DNA of 5,128 bases from an uncultured Clostridia bacterium (GTDB taxonomy: Bacteria; Bacillota; Clostridia; Peptostreptococcales; Anaerovoracaceae). The position numbers and the translations under genes were made by a program. The notes beneath the pieces are model-generated. The model was not told the DNA's origin and did not search any database. It saw only the letters and a list, made by a program, of their open reading frames with translations. This document shows positions 1 through 5,128 of this stretch, one piece after another; the stretch's first letter is position 1; each line of letters opens with the position of its first letter. The stretch covers positions 1-5,128 of the forward strand of contig CAKQVC010000172.1 of NCBI GenBank assembly GCA_934277655.1, written 5' to 3'.

Positions 1-852
1 CCACTGGATCATGTGCTGTTTTATGGACCTCCGGGACTGGGAAAAACAACTTTGGCAGGAATCATCGCCAATGAACTGGGCGTGGATATCAAAATCACTT
101 CCGGTCCGGCAATCGAGCGGGCGGGGGATTTAGCAGCGATTTTGACAAACCTGAACGAAAATGATGTGCTTTTTATTGATGAGATCCACAGGCTGAACCG
201 ATCTGTGGAAGAAGTACTGTATTCTGCGATGGAAGATTACGCACTGGATATCATTATCGGAAAAGGACCATCAGCACGTTCAATCCGCCTTGATCTTTCG
301 AAGTTTACCCTGATTGGAGCAACGACCCGGGCAGGAAGTCTGTCAGCTCCGCTGAGAGACCGTTTCGGAGTGATCAGCAAATTTGAATTGTATAATACAG
401 AAGAACTGAAAAAGATCATTAAACGTACGGCAGGAATTCTGAATGTGGAGATCGATGATCAGTCTCTGGAGGAAATGGCAAAACGGTCCAGAGGAACTCC
501 AAGAGTCGCAAATCGTATGTTGAAACGAATCAGGGACTTTTCACAAGTGAAGGGAAATGGTATAATAGACATCGACATTACCAGGGAAGGACTGAATGCA
601 CTAGGCGTAGACGATATGGGACTTGAAAGAATCGACAGGGGAATTTTATCAACGATCATAGAACGGTTCCACGGCGGACCTGTTGGAATTGATACGATTG
701 CAGCTTCTATCGGTGAGGAGAGAGTTACCATAGAAGATGCGTATGAACCATATCTGATCCAGTCGGGACTCCTTTATCGGACACAGAAGGGCAGGATGGT
801 ATCGGAAGCAGGATACCGCCACCTGGGGCTGCCTTATGGAAATGACGAGTAA
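1..852 (+). CDS. ruvB: Holliday junction branch migration helicase RuvB (5'-truncated by window edge)
   Basis: RuvB is the AAA+ ATPase that, as hexameric rings with RuvA, drives branch migration of Holliday junctions in recombination and repair. The reading frame is open from base 1, giving 283 visible residues. The family is usually about 330-350 residues, so roughly 50 N-terminal residues lie outside the window. In visible order: Walker [10 protein letters not shown] (residues 9-17), Walker B LFIDEIHR (about 57-64), sensor 1 IGATTR, the arginine-finger region LRDRFG, and the C-terminal winged-helix domain with [16 protein letters not shown] and [13 protein letters not shown]. The GTG at 13 is an internal valine codon just before Walker A, not a start. 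queA follows 54 bases downstream on the same strand with no terminator between them, so the two are probably co-transcribed. ruvB-queA adjacency is common in Clostridia. Identification is secure. Confidence 0.97.
   Translation, partial: PLDHVLFYGPPGLGKTTLAGIIANELGVDIKITSGPAIERAGDLAAILTNLNENDVLFIDEIHRLNRSVEEVLYSAMEDYALDIIIGKGPSARSIRLDLSKFTLIGATTRAGSLSAPLRDRFGVISKFELYNTEELKKIIKRTAGILNVEIDDQSLEEMAKRSRGTPRVANRMLKRIRDFSQVKGNGIIDIDITREGLNALGVDDMGLERIDRGILSTIIERFHGGPVGIDTIAASIGEERVTIEDAYEPYLIQSGLLYRTQKGRMVSEAGYRHLGLPYGNDE
555..568 (+). promoter_or_regulatory. Possible internal promoter inside ruvB (extended -10; -35 at 538-543)
   Basis: TATAAT at 561-566 is preceded by TGG at 558-560, forming an extended -10 (TGnTATAAT). 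A -35-like TTTTCA lies at 538-543 (4 of 6 to TTGACA) with a 17-base spacer. It points toward queA, about 340 bases downstream, and could give queA some transcription independent of the ruv genes. The bases also encode RuvB residues around Gly-Ile-Ile, so the match may be chance. The match is seen in the sequence; activity is inference. Confidence 0.35.
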
Positions 853-879
853 GAGTAATAAGAGTAATAAAGAGTAATA
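847..879 (+). repeat. Short tandem repeat GAGTAATA across the ruvB stop
   Basis: GAGTAATA occurs at 853-860, 862-869 and 872-879, separated by one or two A residues. A shorter GAGTAA at 847-852 supplies the last ruvB codon and its stop. The pattern looks like replication-slippage expansion of the stop-codon region and fills most of the ruvB-queA spacer. No function is apparent. Confidence 0.8.
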
Positions 880-906
880 ATAAGAAGACAGGATGAATTA
901 GAAACT

Positions 907-1955
907 ATGCATATTAATGATTTTGATTATGAGTTACCGCTGGAGTTGATCGCACAGACTCCGGCAGAGAAAAGAGACTCTTCGAGACTCATGGTGGTTG
1001 ACAGAAAAAACGGGAATGTAGAACACAAACATTTTTATGATGTTATTGATTACTTGAAACCGGGAGACTGTCTGGTTTTGAACAATTCCAAAGTCCTTCC
1101 GGCAAGACTTTATGGCGTGAAAGAAGGAACAGGAGCGAAGGTGGAATTCCTTTTGATCAAACGGCTGGAAGGCGACACATGGGAAACAATGGTAAGACCC
1201 GGAAAACGCTTGAAAGTTGGAGATGCTGTCAGTTTTTCAGAGGATAAGCTGTTTCGCGCAGTGATTAAGGATTATGGCGAAGACGGGACACGAATTGTTG
1301 AATTTGAATATGAAGGAATCTTCCTGGAACGTTTGGAAGAACTGGGAAAAATGCCGCTGCCTCCGTATATCGAAAGAGAGAACACGTTGGAAGACAAAGA
1401 ACGCTATCAAACCGTTTACTGCAAGACTGAAGGCTCTGTTGCAGCGCCTACAGCAGGACTGCATTTTACGAAAGAACTTTTAGAAAAAGCAAAAGAAAAG
1501 GTGTGAAGCTTGCTTATGTTACCTTACATGTGGGAATCGGGACATTCAGACCTGTTAAGGCAGAAAAGATTGAAGAGCACCACATGCATTTTGAAGAATA
1601 TTTTGTTGACGAAAAAGCAGCGAATATCATCAATGAAACGATTTTAGCTGGGGGCAGAATTGTTTCTGTTGGTACCACTTCGACGAGGACGCTGGAAAGT
1701 GCAGCACAGTTTGATGAAGAATGTGGAAAATACCTCGTACAGCAGGGACACGGTTCTACCGGGATTTTCATTTATCCGGGATATGAATTTAAGATCATCA
1801 AAGCTTTGATTACAAACTTCCATTTGCCAAAGTCTACTTTATTGATGCTGATTTCAGCACTTTATAATCGAGAAGATATTTTACGTGTCTATAAGATAGC
1901 GGTTGATGAAAAGTATCGCTTTTTCAGCTACGGTGACGCAATGCTTATTATATAA
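907..1955 (+). pseudogene. queA: S-adenosylmethionine:tRNA ribosyltransferase-isomerase QueA, split by a one-base frameshift
   Basis: QueA transfers and isomerises the ribosyl moiety of S-adenosylmethionine onto preQ1 at wobble position 34 of tRNA, giving epoxyqueuosine. The 5' part (907-1506) begins [19 protein letters not shown] and contains [10 protein letters not shown]. It ends at a TGA at 1504-1506, immediately after the stretch encoding KEK. The 3' part continues in the -1 frame from about 1500 ([53 protein letters not shown]) to the stop at 1953-1955. Joined by one missing base in the A4G2 stretch at 1496-1501, the product is about 349 residues, the normal family length, with no other damage. 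A separate start for the second half is unlikely: the GTG at 1503 overlaps the TGA but lacks a Shine-Dalgarno site. Either the gene is a recent pseudogene or the sequence has a one-base error. Its own ribosome site is weak: AGGA at 890-893 is 13 bases from the ATG. Confidence 0.9.
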
Positions 1956-1979
1956 TCAATATAAAAATAATTAATATAA

Positions 1980-2028
1980 AACAAAAGTGTGCATCGTGAA
2001 ATCAAAGATTTCTGTGCACACTTTTGTT
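1980..2028. terminator. Bidirectional intrinsic terminator between convergent queA and the SEC-C gene
   Basis: A perfect 14-base inverted repeat pairs 1980-1993 (AACAAAAGTGTGCA) with 2015-2028 (TGCACACTTTTGTT). An inner 6-base stem GAAATC/GATTTC (1998-2003 with 2007-2012) closes on a 3-base AAA loop. The GC-richer core GTGTGCA/TGCACAC is followed by TTTTGTT on the plus strand. On the minus strand it is followed by TTTTGTTTTATATTAATT, so the leftward direction has the better U-tract. It lies 24 bases after the queA stop and 17 bases beyond the SEC-C gene stop, as expected for a shared terminator of convergent genes. Confidence 0.87.
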
Positions 2029-2045
2029 GCTGGTGCGGAAAAATA

Positions 2046-2546
2046 TTATTTATTGGCACCACAGCATTTCTTGTATTTCTTGCCACTTCCGCAAGGGCAA
2101 GGATCATTCCTGCCAGGCTCTTTTTCTTTATGAACGGTTTTGGACCGTTTATAGTCCTTGATGATTTCAACGATCTTTTCTTCCGGAAGAACTTCTTCCC
2201 ACTGTGGAAGTGTGTACAGATATTCGGCTTCTGCTTTCAGCATGTTGAAAAAGAGCTTTTCAAAGTCAACATCCAGATCGATTTCAGTTTCCTCTGTCAC
2301 ACCATCTAAATCGAATGGATTATTCAAGCTTGTTTGAATACCATCTAAAAATCCCATAAAGATGACAGGGTTTGCTTCAAATTTTGCAACCAGATCTGAA
2401 AACTTGCCTGAGAGGTGCTGCTCTTTGTTTTCTAAAATGTTTTCATAGATTCTGGTCTCAGTCTCACTATATTCTTTCCAGAATGCTTCAAATGTATCAT
2501 CCGTCTGACCTTCGATGAGATCAGTCCATTCTTTAAATAAACTCAT
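2046..2546 (-). CDS. Small acidic protein with C-terminal SEC-C zinc-binding motif, function unknown
   Basis: The 166-residue product ends in a canonical SEC-C motif, [20 protein letters not shown] (residues 144-163). Cys150, Cys152, Cys161 and Cys162 are the expected zinc ligands. The same motif is found at the C-terminus of SecA, where it binds zinc and contacts SecB and ribosomes, and on many otherwise unrelated proteins. The first 140 residues are acidic and look helical (for example [20 protein letters not shown] and [20 protein letters not shown]). I do not recognise this part as a named domain. There is no signal peptide or membrane segment, so it is probably cytoplasmic. The ATG start is supported by a strong AAAGGAG (2554-2560 on the complement) 7 bases upstream. 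It lies 112 bases downstream of hom in the same direction with no clear terminator between, so co-transcription is possible. No role should be inferred from the zinc motif alone. Confidence 0.87.
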   Translation of the reverse strand: MSLFKEWTDLIEGQTDDTFEAFWKEYSETETRIYENILENKEQHLSGKFSDLVAKFEANPVIFMGFLDGIQTSLNNPFDLDGVTEETEIDLDVDFEKLFFNMLKAEAEYLYTLPQWEEVLPEEKIVEIIKDYKRSKTVHKEKEPGRNDPCPCGSGKKYKKCCGANK

Positions 2547-2560
2547 GTTTTGACTCCTTT

Positions 2561-2578
2561 ATTATTGCAATTATTGCA
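2561..2578. repeat. Two adjacent copies of ATTATTGCA, also a dyad, next to the SEC-C gene ribosome site
   Basis: ATTATTGCA is repeated exactly and without a gap at 2561-2569 and 2570-2578. The junction also forms the dyad TGCAAT-T-ATTGCA (2566-2578). On the minus strand the repeat directly abuts the AAAGGAG ribosome site. It could be a slippage duplication or a small operator; nothing in the sequence decides between these. Confidence 0.75.
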
Positions 2579-2658
2579 GGAAATATCTTCTGATGACATT
2601 TCCGAAATGACAAAAAATTTGTGTTTTCTTTTATTCTTTTTATTCTTTAAGTTTGTCT

Positions 2659-3615
2659 TTATTTTAAAGACTTTGCAATCGTGATAATATCGCCTACAAC
2701 CGCGCTGCCTGTAGGAAGTGCACCAGCACCCTTGCCATAGAACATCAGCTCACCTACCATGTCGCCATTTATAAATACTGCGTTGAATTCATTGCTTACG
2801 CCAGCGAGAGGATGAGCATAAGGTATTTTTTCAGGTGCTACGGATGCAGTTACCTTTCCGCTTTCATATGTTGCATGTGCGATCAATTTTAATTTACAGT
2901 TTTCTTCGGCTGCAGCCTTAATATCATCCAGTGTGATTTTTGAAATACCAACAGTCGGAATATCCGTGGGTGCGATATATTGGTCAAACAGAAGTGCGAT
3001 TAATATGGAAAGCTTGTTCGCAACGTCAATACCTTCTACATCGGCAGTAGGATCAGCTTCTGCGAACCCTTTTTCCTGTGCGTCCTTTAAAACGTCTGCA
3101 TAATCAGCACCTTCATCTGTCATTTTTGTCAGGATGTAATTCGTTGTTCCGTTTACAATACCCATAACTTCGGTAAAATGATTGCCTTGTAGTGGGTTCT
3201 GAATGGCTGTAAGAACAGGAATACCACCGCCTACGCTTGCTTCAAATAGAAACTGTACATTATTTTCGGCAGCTGTCTGCTGAAGAATTTCATAGTTGGC
3301 TGCAACAGCAGCCTTGTTTGCGGTAACGACATGTTTTCCATGTTTCATTGCCTGAAGCATGAAAGAAGTAGCCGGTTCAATACCGCCGATGGTTTCTACA
3401 ACCAGATCGATGTCCGGACAGGTAAGAATATCATCCGGATCCGTTGTTAAAATATCCTGGGGGATGCCGGGTTTGACTCTTCGATTGAGTACCTTTACGA
3501 CATCGATGGATACACCGGTCCGTTTTTCGATAATATCATGATTTTCTGTCAGAATATGATAAGTTCCGCCACCTACGGTTCCAAAGCCAAGAATGGCAAT
3601 TCTAAGGTTCTTCAT
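2659..3615 (-). CDS. hom: Homoserine dehydrogenase, catalytic domains only (no ACT domain)
   Basis: This enzyme reduces aspartate-4-semialdehyde to homoserine with NAD(P)H, the branch point toward threonine and methionine. The N-terminal Rossmann fold shows LGFGTVGGG (residues 9-17) and HVVTANKAA (95-103). The catalytic domain shows FEASVGGGIPV (124-133), GIVNGTTNYIL (152-162) and GFAEADPTADVEGIDVANK (183-201). Glu186, Asp197 and Lys201 match the substrate-binding and catalytic residues known from the yeast enzyme. I place the start at the ATG at 3613-3615 (MKNLRIAI, 318 residues). An upstream in-frame ATG at 3628-3630 would put the GGAGGA ribosome site inside the coding region. Many bacterial homologues are about 400-430 residues with a C-terminal regulatory ACT domain. 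This one stops right after the catalytic core (VVGDIITIAKSLK), so threonine feedback through a fused ACT domain is absent. It reads away from trmL and toward the SEC-C gene. Confidence 0.96.
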   Translation of the reverse strand: MKNLRIAILGFGTVGGGTYHILTENHDIIEKRTGVSIDVVKVLNRRVKPGIPQDILTTDPDDILTCPDIDLVVETIGGIEPATSFMLQAMKHGKHVVTANKAAVAANYEILQQTAAENNVQFLFEASVGGGIPVLTAIQNPLQGNHFTEVMGIVNGTTNYILTKMTDEGADYADVLKDAQEKGFAEADPTADVEGIDVANKLSILIALLFDQYIAPTDIPTVGISKITLDDIKAAAEENCKLKLIAHATYESGKVTASVAPEKIPYAHPLAGVSNEFNAVFINGDMVGELMFYGKGAGALPTGSAVVGDIITIAKSLK

Positions 3616-3622
3616 TGGTTTG

Positions 3623-3628
3623 TCCTCC
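3623..3628 (-). promoter_or_regulatory. Ribosome binding site that fixes the hom start
   Basis: The complement reads GGAGGA, 7 bases before the ATG at 3613-3615. It overlaps the codons following an upstream in-frame ATG (3628-3630), which would have no ribosome site of its own. This favours the shorter, 318-residue product. Confidence 0.85.
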
Positions 3629-3650
3629 ATGAGAATTTCGTAATGAAAGA

Positions 3651-3679
3651 ATTATATACTATTTTTTTGATTTTGTCTT
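3651..3679 (-). promoter_or_regulatory. Promoter for hom (sigma-A type)
   Basis: On the minus strand, AAGACA (complement of 3674-3679; 4 of 6 to TTGACA) is followed after exactly 17 bases by TATAAT (complement of 3651-3656). Upstream of the -35, the minus strand is a run of A-tracts (about 3680-3720) resembling an UP element. The predicted transcript leader is only about 30 bases, too short for a T-box or riboswitch. The motif is seen; activity is inferred. Confidence 0.65.
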
Positions 3680-3763
3680 TTGTTTTTTGAAATTTCTCTT
3701 TTCTTTTGTCGAAAAGTTTTGTATGATAACAATTGAGTCCGCAAAGTGATACTGAATGTAGGA

Positions 3764-3792
3764 TTCAAAAAAGATGATTAATATTTTATAAT
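3764..3792 (+). promoter_or_regulatory. Promoter for trmL (sigma-A type)
   Basis: TTCAAA (3764-3769; 4 of 6 to TTGACA), a 17-base spacer and a consensus TATAAT (3787-3792) lie upstream of trmL, giving a leader of about 55 bases. A weaker TATGAT at 3722-3727 lacks a properly spaced -35. This promoter and the hom promoter are divergent, about 85 bases apart. Confidence 0.62.
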
Positions 3793-3853
3793 CAACAGAT
3801 CAGAAAATTCTTGAAAGTATAAAGCATGAAGAAAAGTAAAGAGAGGCAAAGGT

Positions 3854-4330
3854 ATGGCACTTCACATAGTATTTGTAGAACCGGAAATCCCACCGAATAC
3901 AGGAAATATAGCAAGAACCTGTGCAGCAACCGGCACAGTACTGCATCTTGTTAAACCGCTGGGATTCAGCATAGATGATAAAAGTTTGAAAAGGGCAGGA
4001 TTGGATTATTGGCCCTATGTAACGGTGGAACTTCATGAAAACTTGCAGGCGTTTATGGACAAATATGGTCAGGGGGATCGCCGGCTTTTTCTGGCAACAA
4101 CCAAAGGAGGACATATCTATACACAGATGAATTATCATGACGAGGATATGTTTTTATTTGGGAAAGAGACAGCTGGGCTTCCGAGAGACTTCATTGCAGA
4201 ACATGAGGATACGGCAATCCGCATTCCGATGAGCGCAGACACAAGACTTCGCTCTTTTAATCTTGCGAATTCCGCAAATATCATTTTGTTTGAGGCACTA
4301 CGGCAATTAAATTTTCCGGGGTTGAAATAA
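3854..4330 (+). CDS. trmL: tRNA (cytidine/uridine-34-2'-O)-methyltransferase TrmL (YibK/CspR family)
   Basis: TrmL is a SPOUT-class, knotted S-adenosylmethionine-dependent enzyme. It 2'-O-methylates the wobble nucleotide 34 of leucine tRNAs and acts as a dimer in the cytoplasm. The 158-residue length is typical. All three SPOUT motifs are visible: EPEIPPNTGNIART (residues 9-22), LFGKETAGLP (101-110), and IPMSADTRLRSFNLANSANIILFEALRQ starting at residue 124, which holds the cofactor-binding knot. Phe135 and Phe146 replace the more usual Leu and Tyr of motif 3, both conservative changes. The ATG start follows GAGAGG (3841-3846) by 7 bases, and the MALHIVFVEPEIP beginning matches the family. The gene has its own promoter and is divergent from hom. 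The last codons (TTG AAA TAA) double as the -35 of the rpoN promoter. No terminator follows, so some read-through into rpoN is likely. Confidence 0.94.
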   Translation: MALHIVFVEPEIPPNTGNIARTCAATGTVLHLVKPLGFSIDDKSLKRAGLDYWPYVTVELHENLQAFMDKYGQGDRRLFLATTKGGHIYTQMNYHDEDMFLFGKETAGLPRDFIAEHEDTAIRIPMSADTRLRSFNLANSANIILFEALRQLNFPGLK

Positions 4331-4350
4331 CCTTATGCATTTGGTATAAT
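4322..4350 (+). promoter_or_regulatory. Strong promoter for rpoN overlapping the trmL stop codon
   Basis: TTGAAA (4322-4327; 5 of 6 to consensus), a 17-base spacer and TATAAT (4345-4350) preceded by TGG form a near-consensus extended -10 sigma-A promoter. The -35 hexamer is made of the last two sense codons of trmL. Transcription should start near 4357, leaving a leader of about 77 bases. This is the best promoter match in the window. Confidence 0.78.
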
Positions 4351-4360
4351 ATTTGCATAA
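4333..4360. promoter_or_regulatory. Inverted repeat enclosing the rpoN -10, possible operator
   Basis: TTATGCA (4333-4339) and TGCATAA (4354-4360) form a perfect 7-base inverted repeat with a 14-base centre that contains the TATAAT. The geometry would suit a dimeric repressor blocking the promoter. As an RNA hairpin it is weak, with a large AT-rich loop and no U-tract after it, so a terminator is unlikely. The regulator is unknown. Confidence 0.5.
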
Positions 4361-4423
4361 AGATAAAAAAACAGATGGAAAAACAAGTTGCAATATGTTT
4401 ATGTTTTCAGATGAAGAATTTTC

Positions 4424-4430
4424 GAGGTGA
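4424..4430 (+). promoter_or_regulatory. Ribosome binding site of rpoN
   Basis: GAGGTGA matches the 3' part of the full TAAGGAGGTGA consensus and lies 3 bases from the ATG at 4434. This is a normal distance for that part of the site. It supports this start over the short upstream ATG codons at 4395 and 4401, whose frame ends in the TGA of the ribosome site itself. Confidence 0.8.
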
Positions 4431-4433
4431 AAC

Positions 4434-5128
4434 ATGAAGCTAGGATATGATTTAACGATTGAACAAACACAAAAGCTGACGATGACCCCGGAACTGATAC
4501 AGGCAATTCAGATTCTGCAATTTAATACGCAGGAACTTGATTCCTTTGTTCAGGATGAGCTGATGCAGAACCCGGTACTGGAGTATGACAGCATGGAGGG
4601 GAAAAAAGATATTGAAGTTTCTAAGACGGAAGCAATGGATAAAAAAGAAGCAGAAGAATCTGACTTTGACCTGCGCGAAAAAGTCAAAGAAGCGGAATAT
4701 GATGACATTAGCTATAAACAATGGGAATATTCGAAAGATAACGATCAAACATCGTTCGAACAGTTTGTCAGCAAAGAGGAAACTCTGGAAGATTCACTGC
4801 TTTTACAGCTGACGTTTTCAAAGCTGAAAGGTCAGCAGCTGAAGATTGGCCGGTATCTGGTGGAAGCCATTGATGATAATGGATATTTAACTGCTGATCT
4901 GGATAAGGTTGCAAAATGCTTTCAGGTAGATCGGTCAGTCATCGAAAAGGTACTGGATGTCATTCAGACATTTGAGCCGGTCGGTGTAGGTGCAAGATGC
5001 CTGAAAGAATGTTTGATCATTCAGCTTGCAGCAAAAGGTTTGTTGGAAGATTCCATTGAATATATTATTCTGCATCATTTAGAAGATCTTGGAGAAAATA
5101 AGCTGAATAAGGTTGCCAAGGCTACGGG
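4434..5128 (+). CDS. rpoN: RNA polymerase sigma-54 factor RpoN (3'-truncated by window edge)
   Basis: Sigma-54 directs RNA polymerase to -24/-12 promoters and needs AAA+ enhancer-binding activators. The frame starts at ATG 4434 and stays open to the window end, giving 231 visible residues, about half of the usual 450-480. Region I, which binds the activator and masks melting, is the Gln/Leu-rich IEQTQKLTMTPELIQAIQILQ (about 9-29). It continues to the conserved LDSFVQDELMQNPVLE (35-50). Region II is the acidic, charged linker (about 52-110). The core-binding region III follows, with IDDNGYLTADLD (146-157) and FEPVGVGARCLKECLIIQL (180-198). The DNA-binding HTH and RpoN box lie beyond the edge. 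It has its own promoter after trmL. Which sigma-54 regulon the organism has cannot be seen here. Confidence 0.95.
   Translation, partial: MKLGYDLTIEQTQKLTMTPELIQAIQILQFNTQELDSFVQDELMQNPVLEYDSMEGKKDIEVSKTEAMDKKEAEESDFDLREKVKEAEYDDISYKQWEYSKDNDQTSFEQFVSKEETLEDSLLLQLTFSKLKGQQLKIGRYLVEAIDDNGYLTADLDKVAKCFQVDRSVIEKVLDVIQTFEPVGVGARCLKECLIIQLAAKGLLEDSIEYIILHHLEDLGENKLNKVAKAT

Noticed and set aside
13..15. GTG at 13 as the ruvB start
   Set aside because: The frame is open to base 1, the preceding codons encode the expected Pro-Leu-Asp-His, and a start here would cut the protein off directly before Walker A.
1495..1506. Programmed -1 ribosomal frameshift in queA
   Set aside because: A -1 slip would restore the frame, but the zero-frame codons GAA AAG do not form an X XXY YYZ slippery heptamer, the A run is only four bases, and QueA is not a known frameshifting gene.
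1989..2309. Plus-strand open frame of 106 codons over the SEC-C gene
   Set aside because: It starts inside the terminator hairpin, lies antisense to a gene with a clear zinc motif and strong ribosome site, and its product (Phe- and Cys-rich) resembles nothing known.
2597..2609. CATTTC-C-GAAATG dyad between hom and the SEC-C gene as a terminator or promoter element
   Set aside because: The stem is short and AT-rich with no U-tract. A nearby minus-strand TTGTCA (complement of 2608-2613) has no acceptable -10 at 16-18 bases.
2655..2671. Hairpin GTCTTTA/TAAAGAC at the hom stop as a terminator
   Set aside because: It is only 7 AT-rich pairs, overlaps the stop codon and is followed on the hom strand by A-rich rather than U-rich sequence.
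3628..3630. Upstream ATG as the hom start (MEDKPMKN)
   Set aside because: The GGAGGA ribosome site would fall within its first codons and no other site lies upstream of it.
3854..3872. TGGCAC at the trmL start as a sigma-54 -24 element
   Set aside because: No GC doublet of a -12 element occurs at the required spacing, and the motif lies in the conserved start codons MAL.
3800..4138. Minus-strand open frame of 112 codons over trmL
   Set aside because: It is antisense to a protein with all the SPOUT motifs, has a Cys/Phe/Ile-rich composition and no recognisable domain.
4395..4430. Possible leader peptide MFMFSDEEFSR upstream of rpoN
   Set aside because: There is no ribosome site before either ATG, and its stop codon is simply part of the rpoN ribosome site.
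4585..4812. Plus-strand frame of 75 codons inside rpoN
   Set aside because: It is a Lys-rich out-of-frame reading of the region II linker, while the true sigma-54 frame runs continuously through it.

Overview
The window reads as an ordinary chromosomal segment of a low-to-mid-GC Gram-positive bacterium, most likely a member of the Clostridia and plausibly Lachnospiraceae. This rests on protein character (RuvB, QueA, homoserine dehydrogenase without an ACT domain, CspR/TrmL-type methyltransferase, sigma-54), AGGAGG-type ribosome sites, AT-rich spacers and sigma-A-like promoters. The taxonomic placement is inference, since no rRNA or other marker is present. I see no mobile element, tRNA, rRNA, CRISPR array or phage gene.

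Layout. A rightward pair comes first: the 3' part of ruvB (Holliday-junction helicase, cut by the left edge), then queA (queuosine biosynthesis). queA is split by a one-base frameshift at about 1500. A strong, probably bidirectional hairpin terminator at 1980-2028 separates queA from a leftward pair. That pair is hom (homoserine dehydrogenase, 2659-3615) followed by a small protein with a C-terminal SEC-C zinc motif (2046-2546). A divergent, AT-rich promoter region (about 3616-3853) drives hom to the left and trmL (tRNA wobble 2'-O-methyltransferase) to the right. After trmL, a near-consensus promoter overlaps the trmL stop codon and precedes rpoN (sigma-54), which runs off the right edge.

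How the genes relate. They look like independent housekeeping units rather than one system: DNA recombination and repair, two tRNA wobble-position modifications (queuosine at G34 and 2'-O-methylation of position 34), the aspartate-family amino-acid pathway, and an alternative sigma factor. No undescribed multi-gene system is evident.

The points most worth a second look are the queA frameshift and the absence of tgt beside queA, the inverted repeat enclosing the -10 of the rpoN promoter, a good promoter match inside ruvB, and 9-10 base tandem repeats in three spacers.
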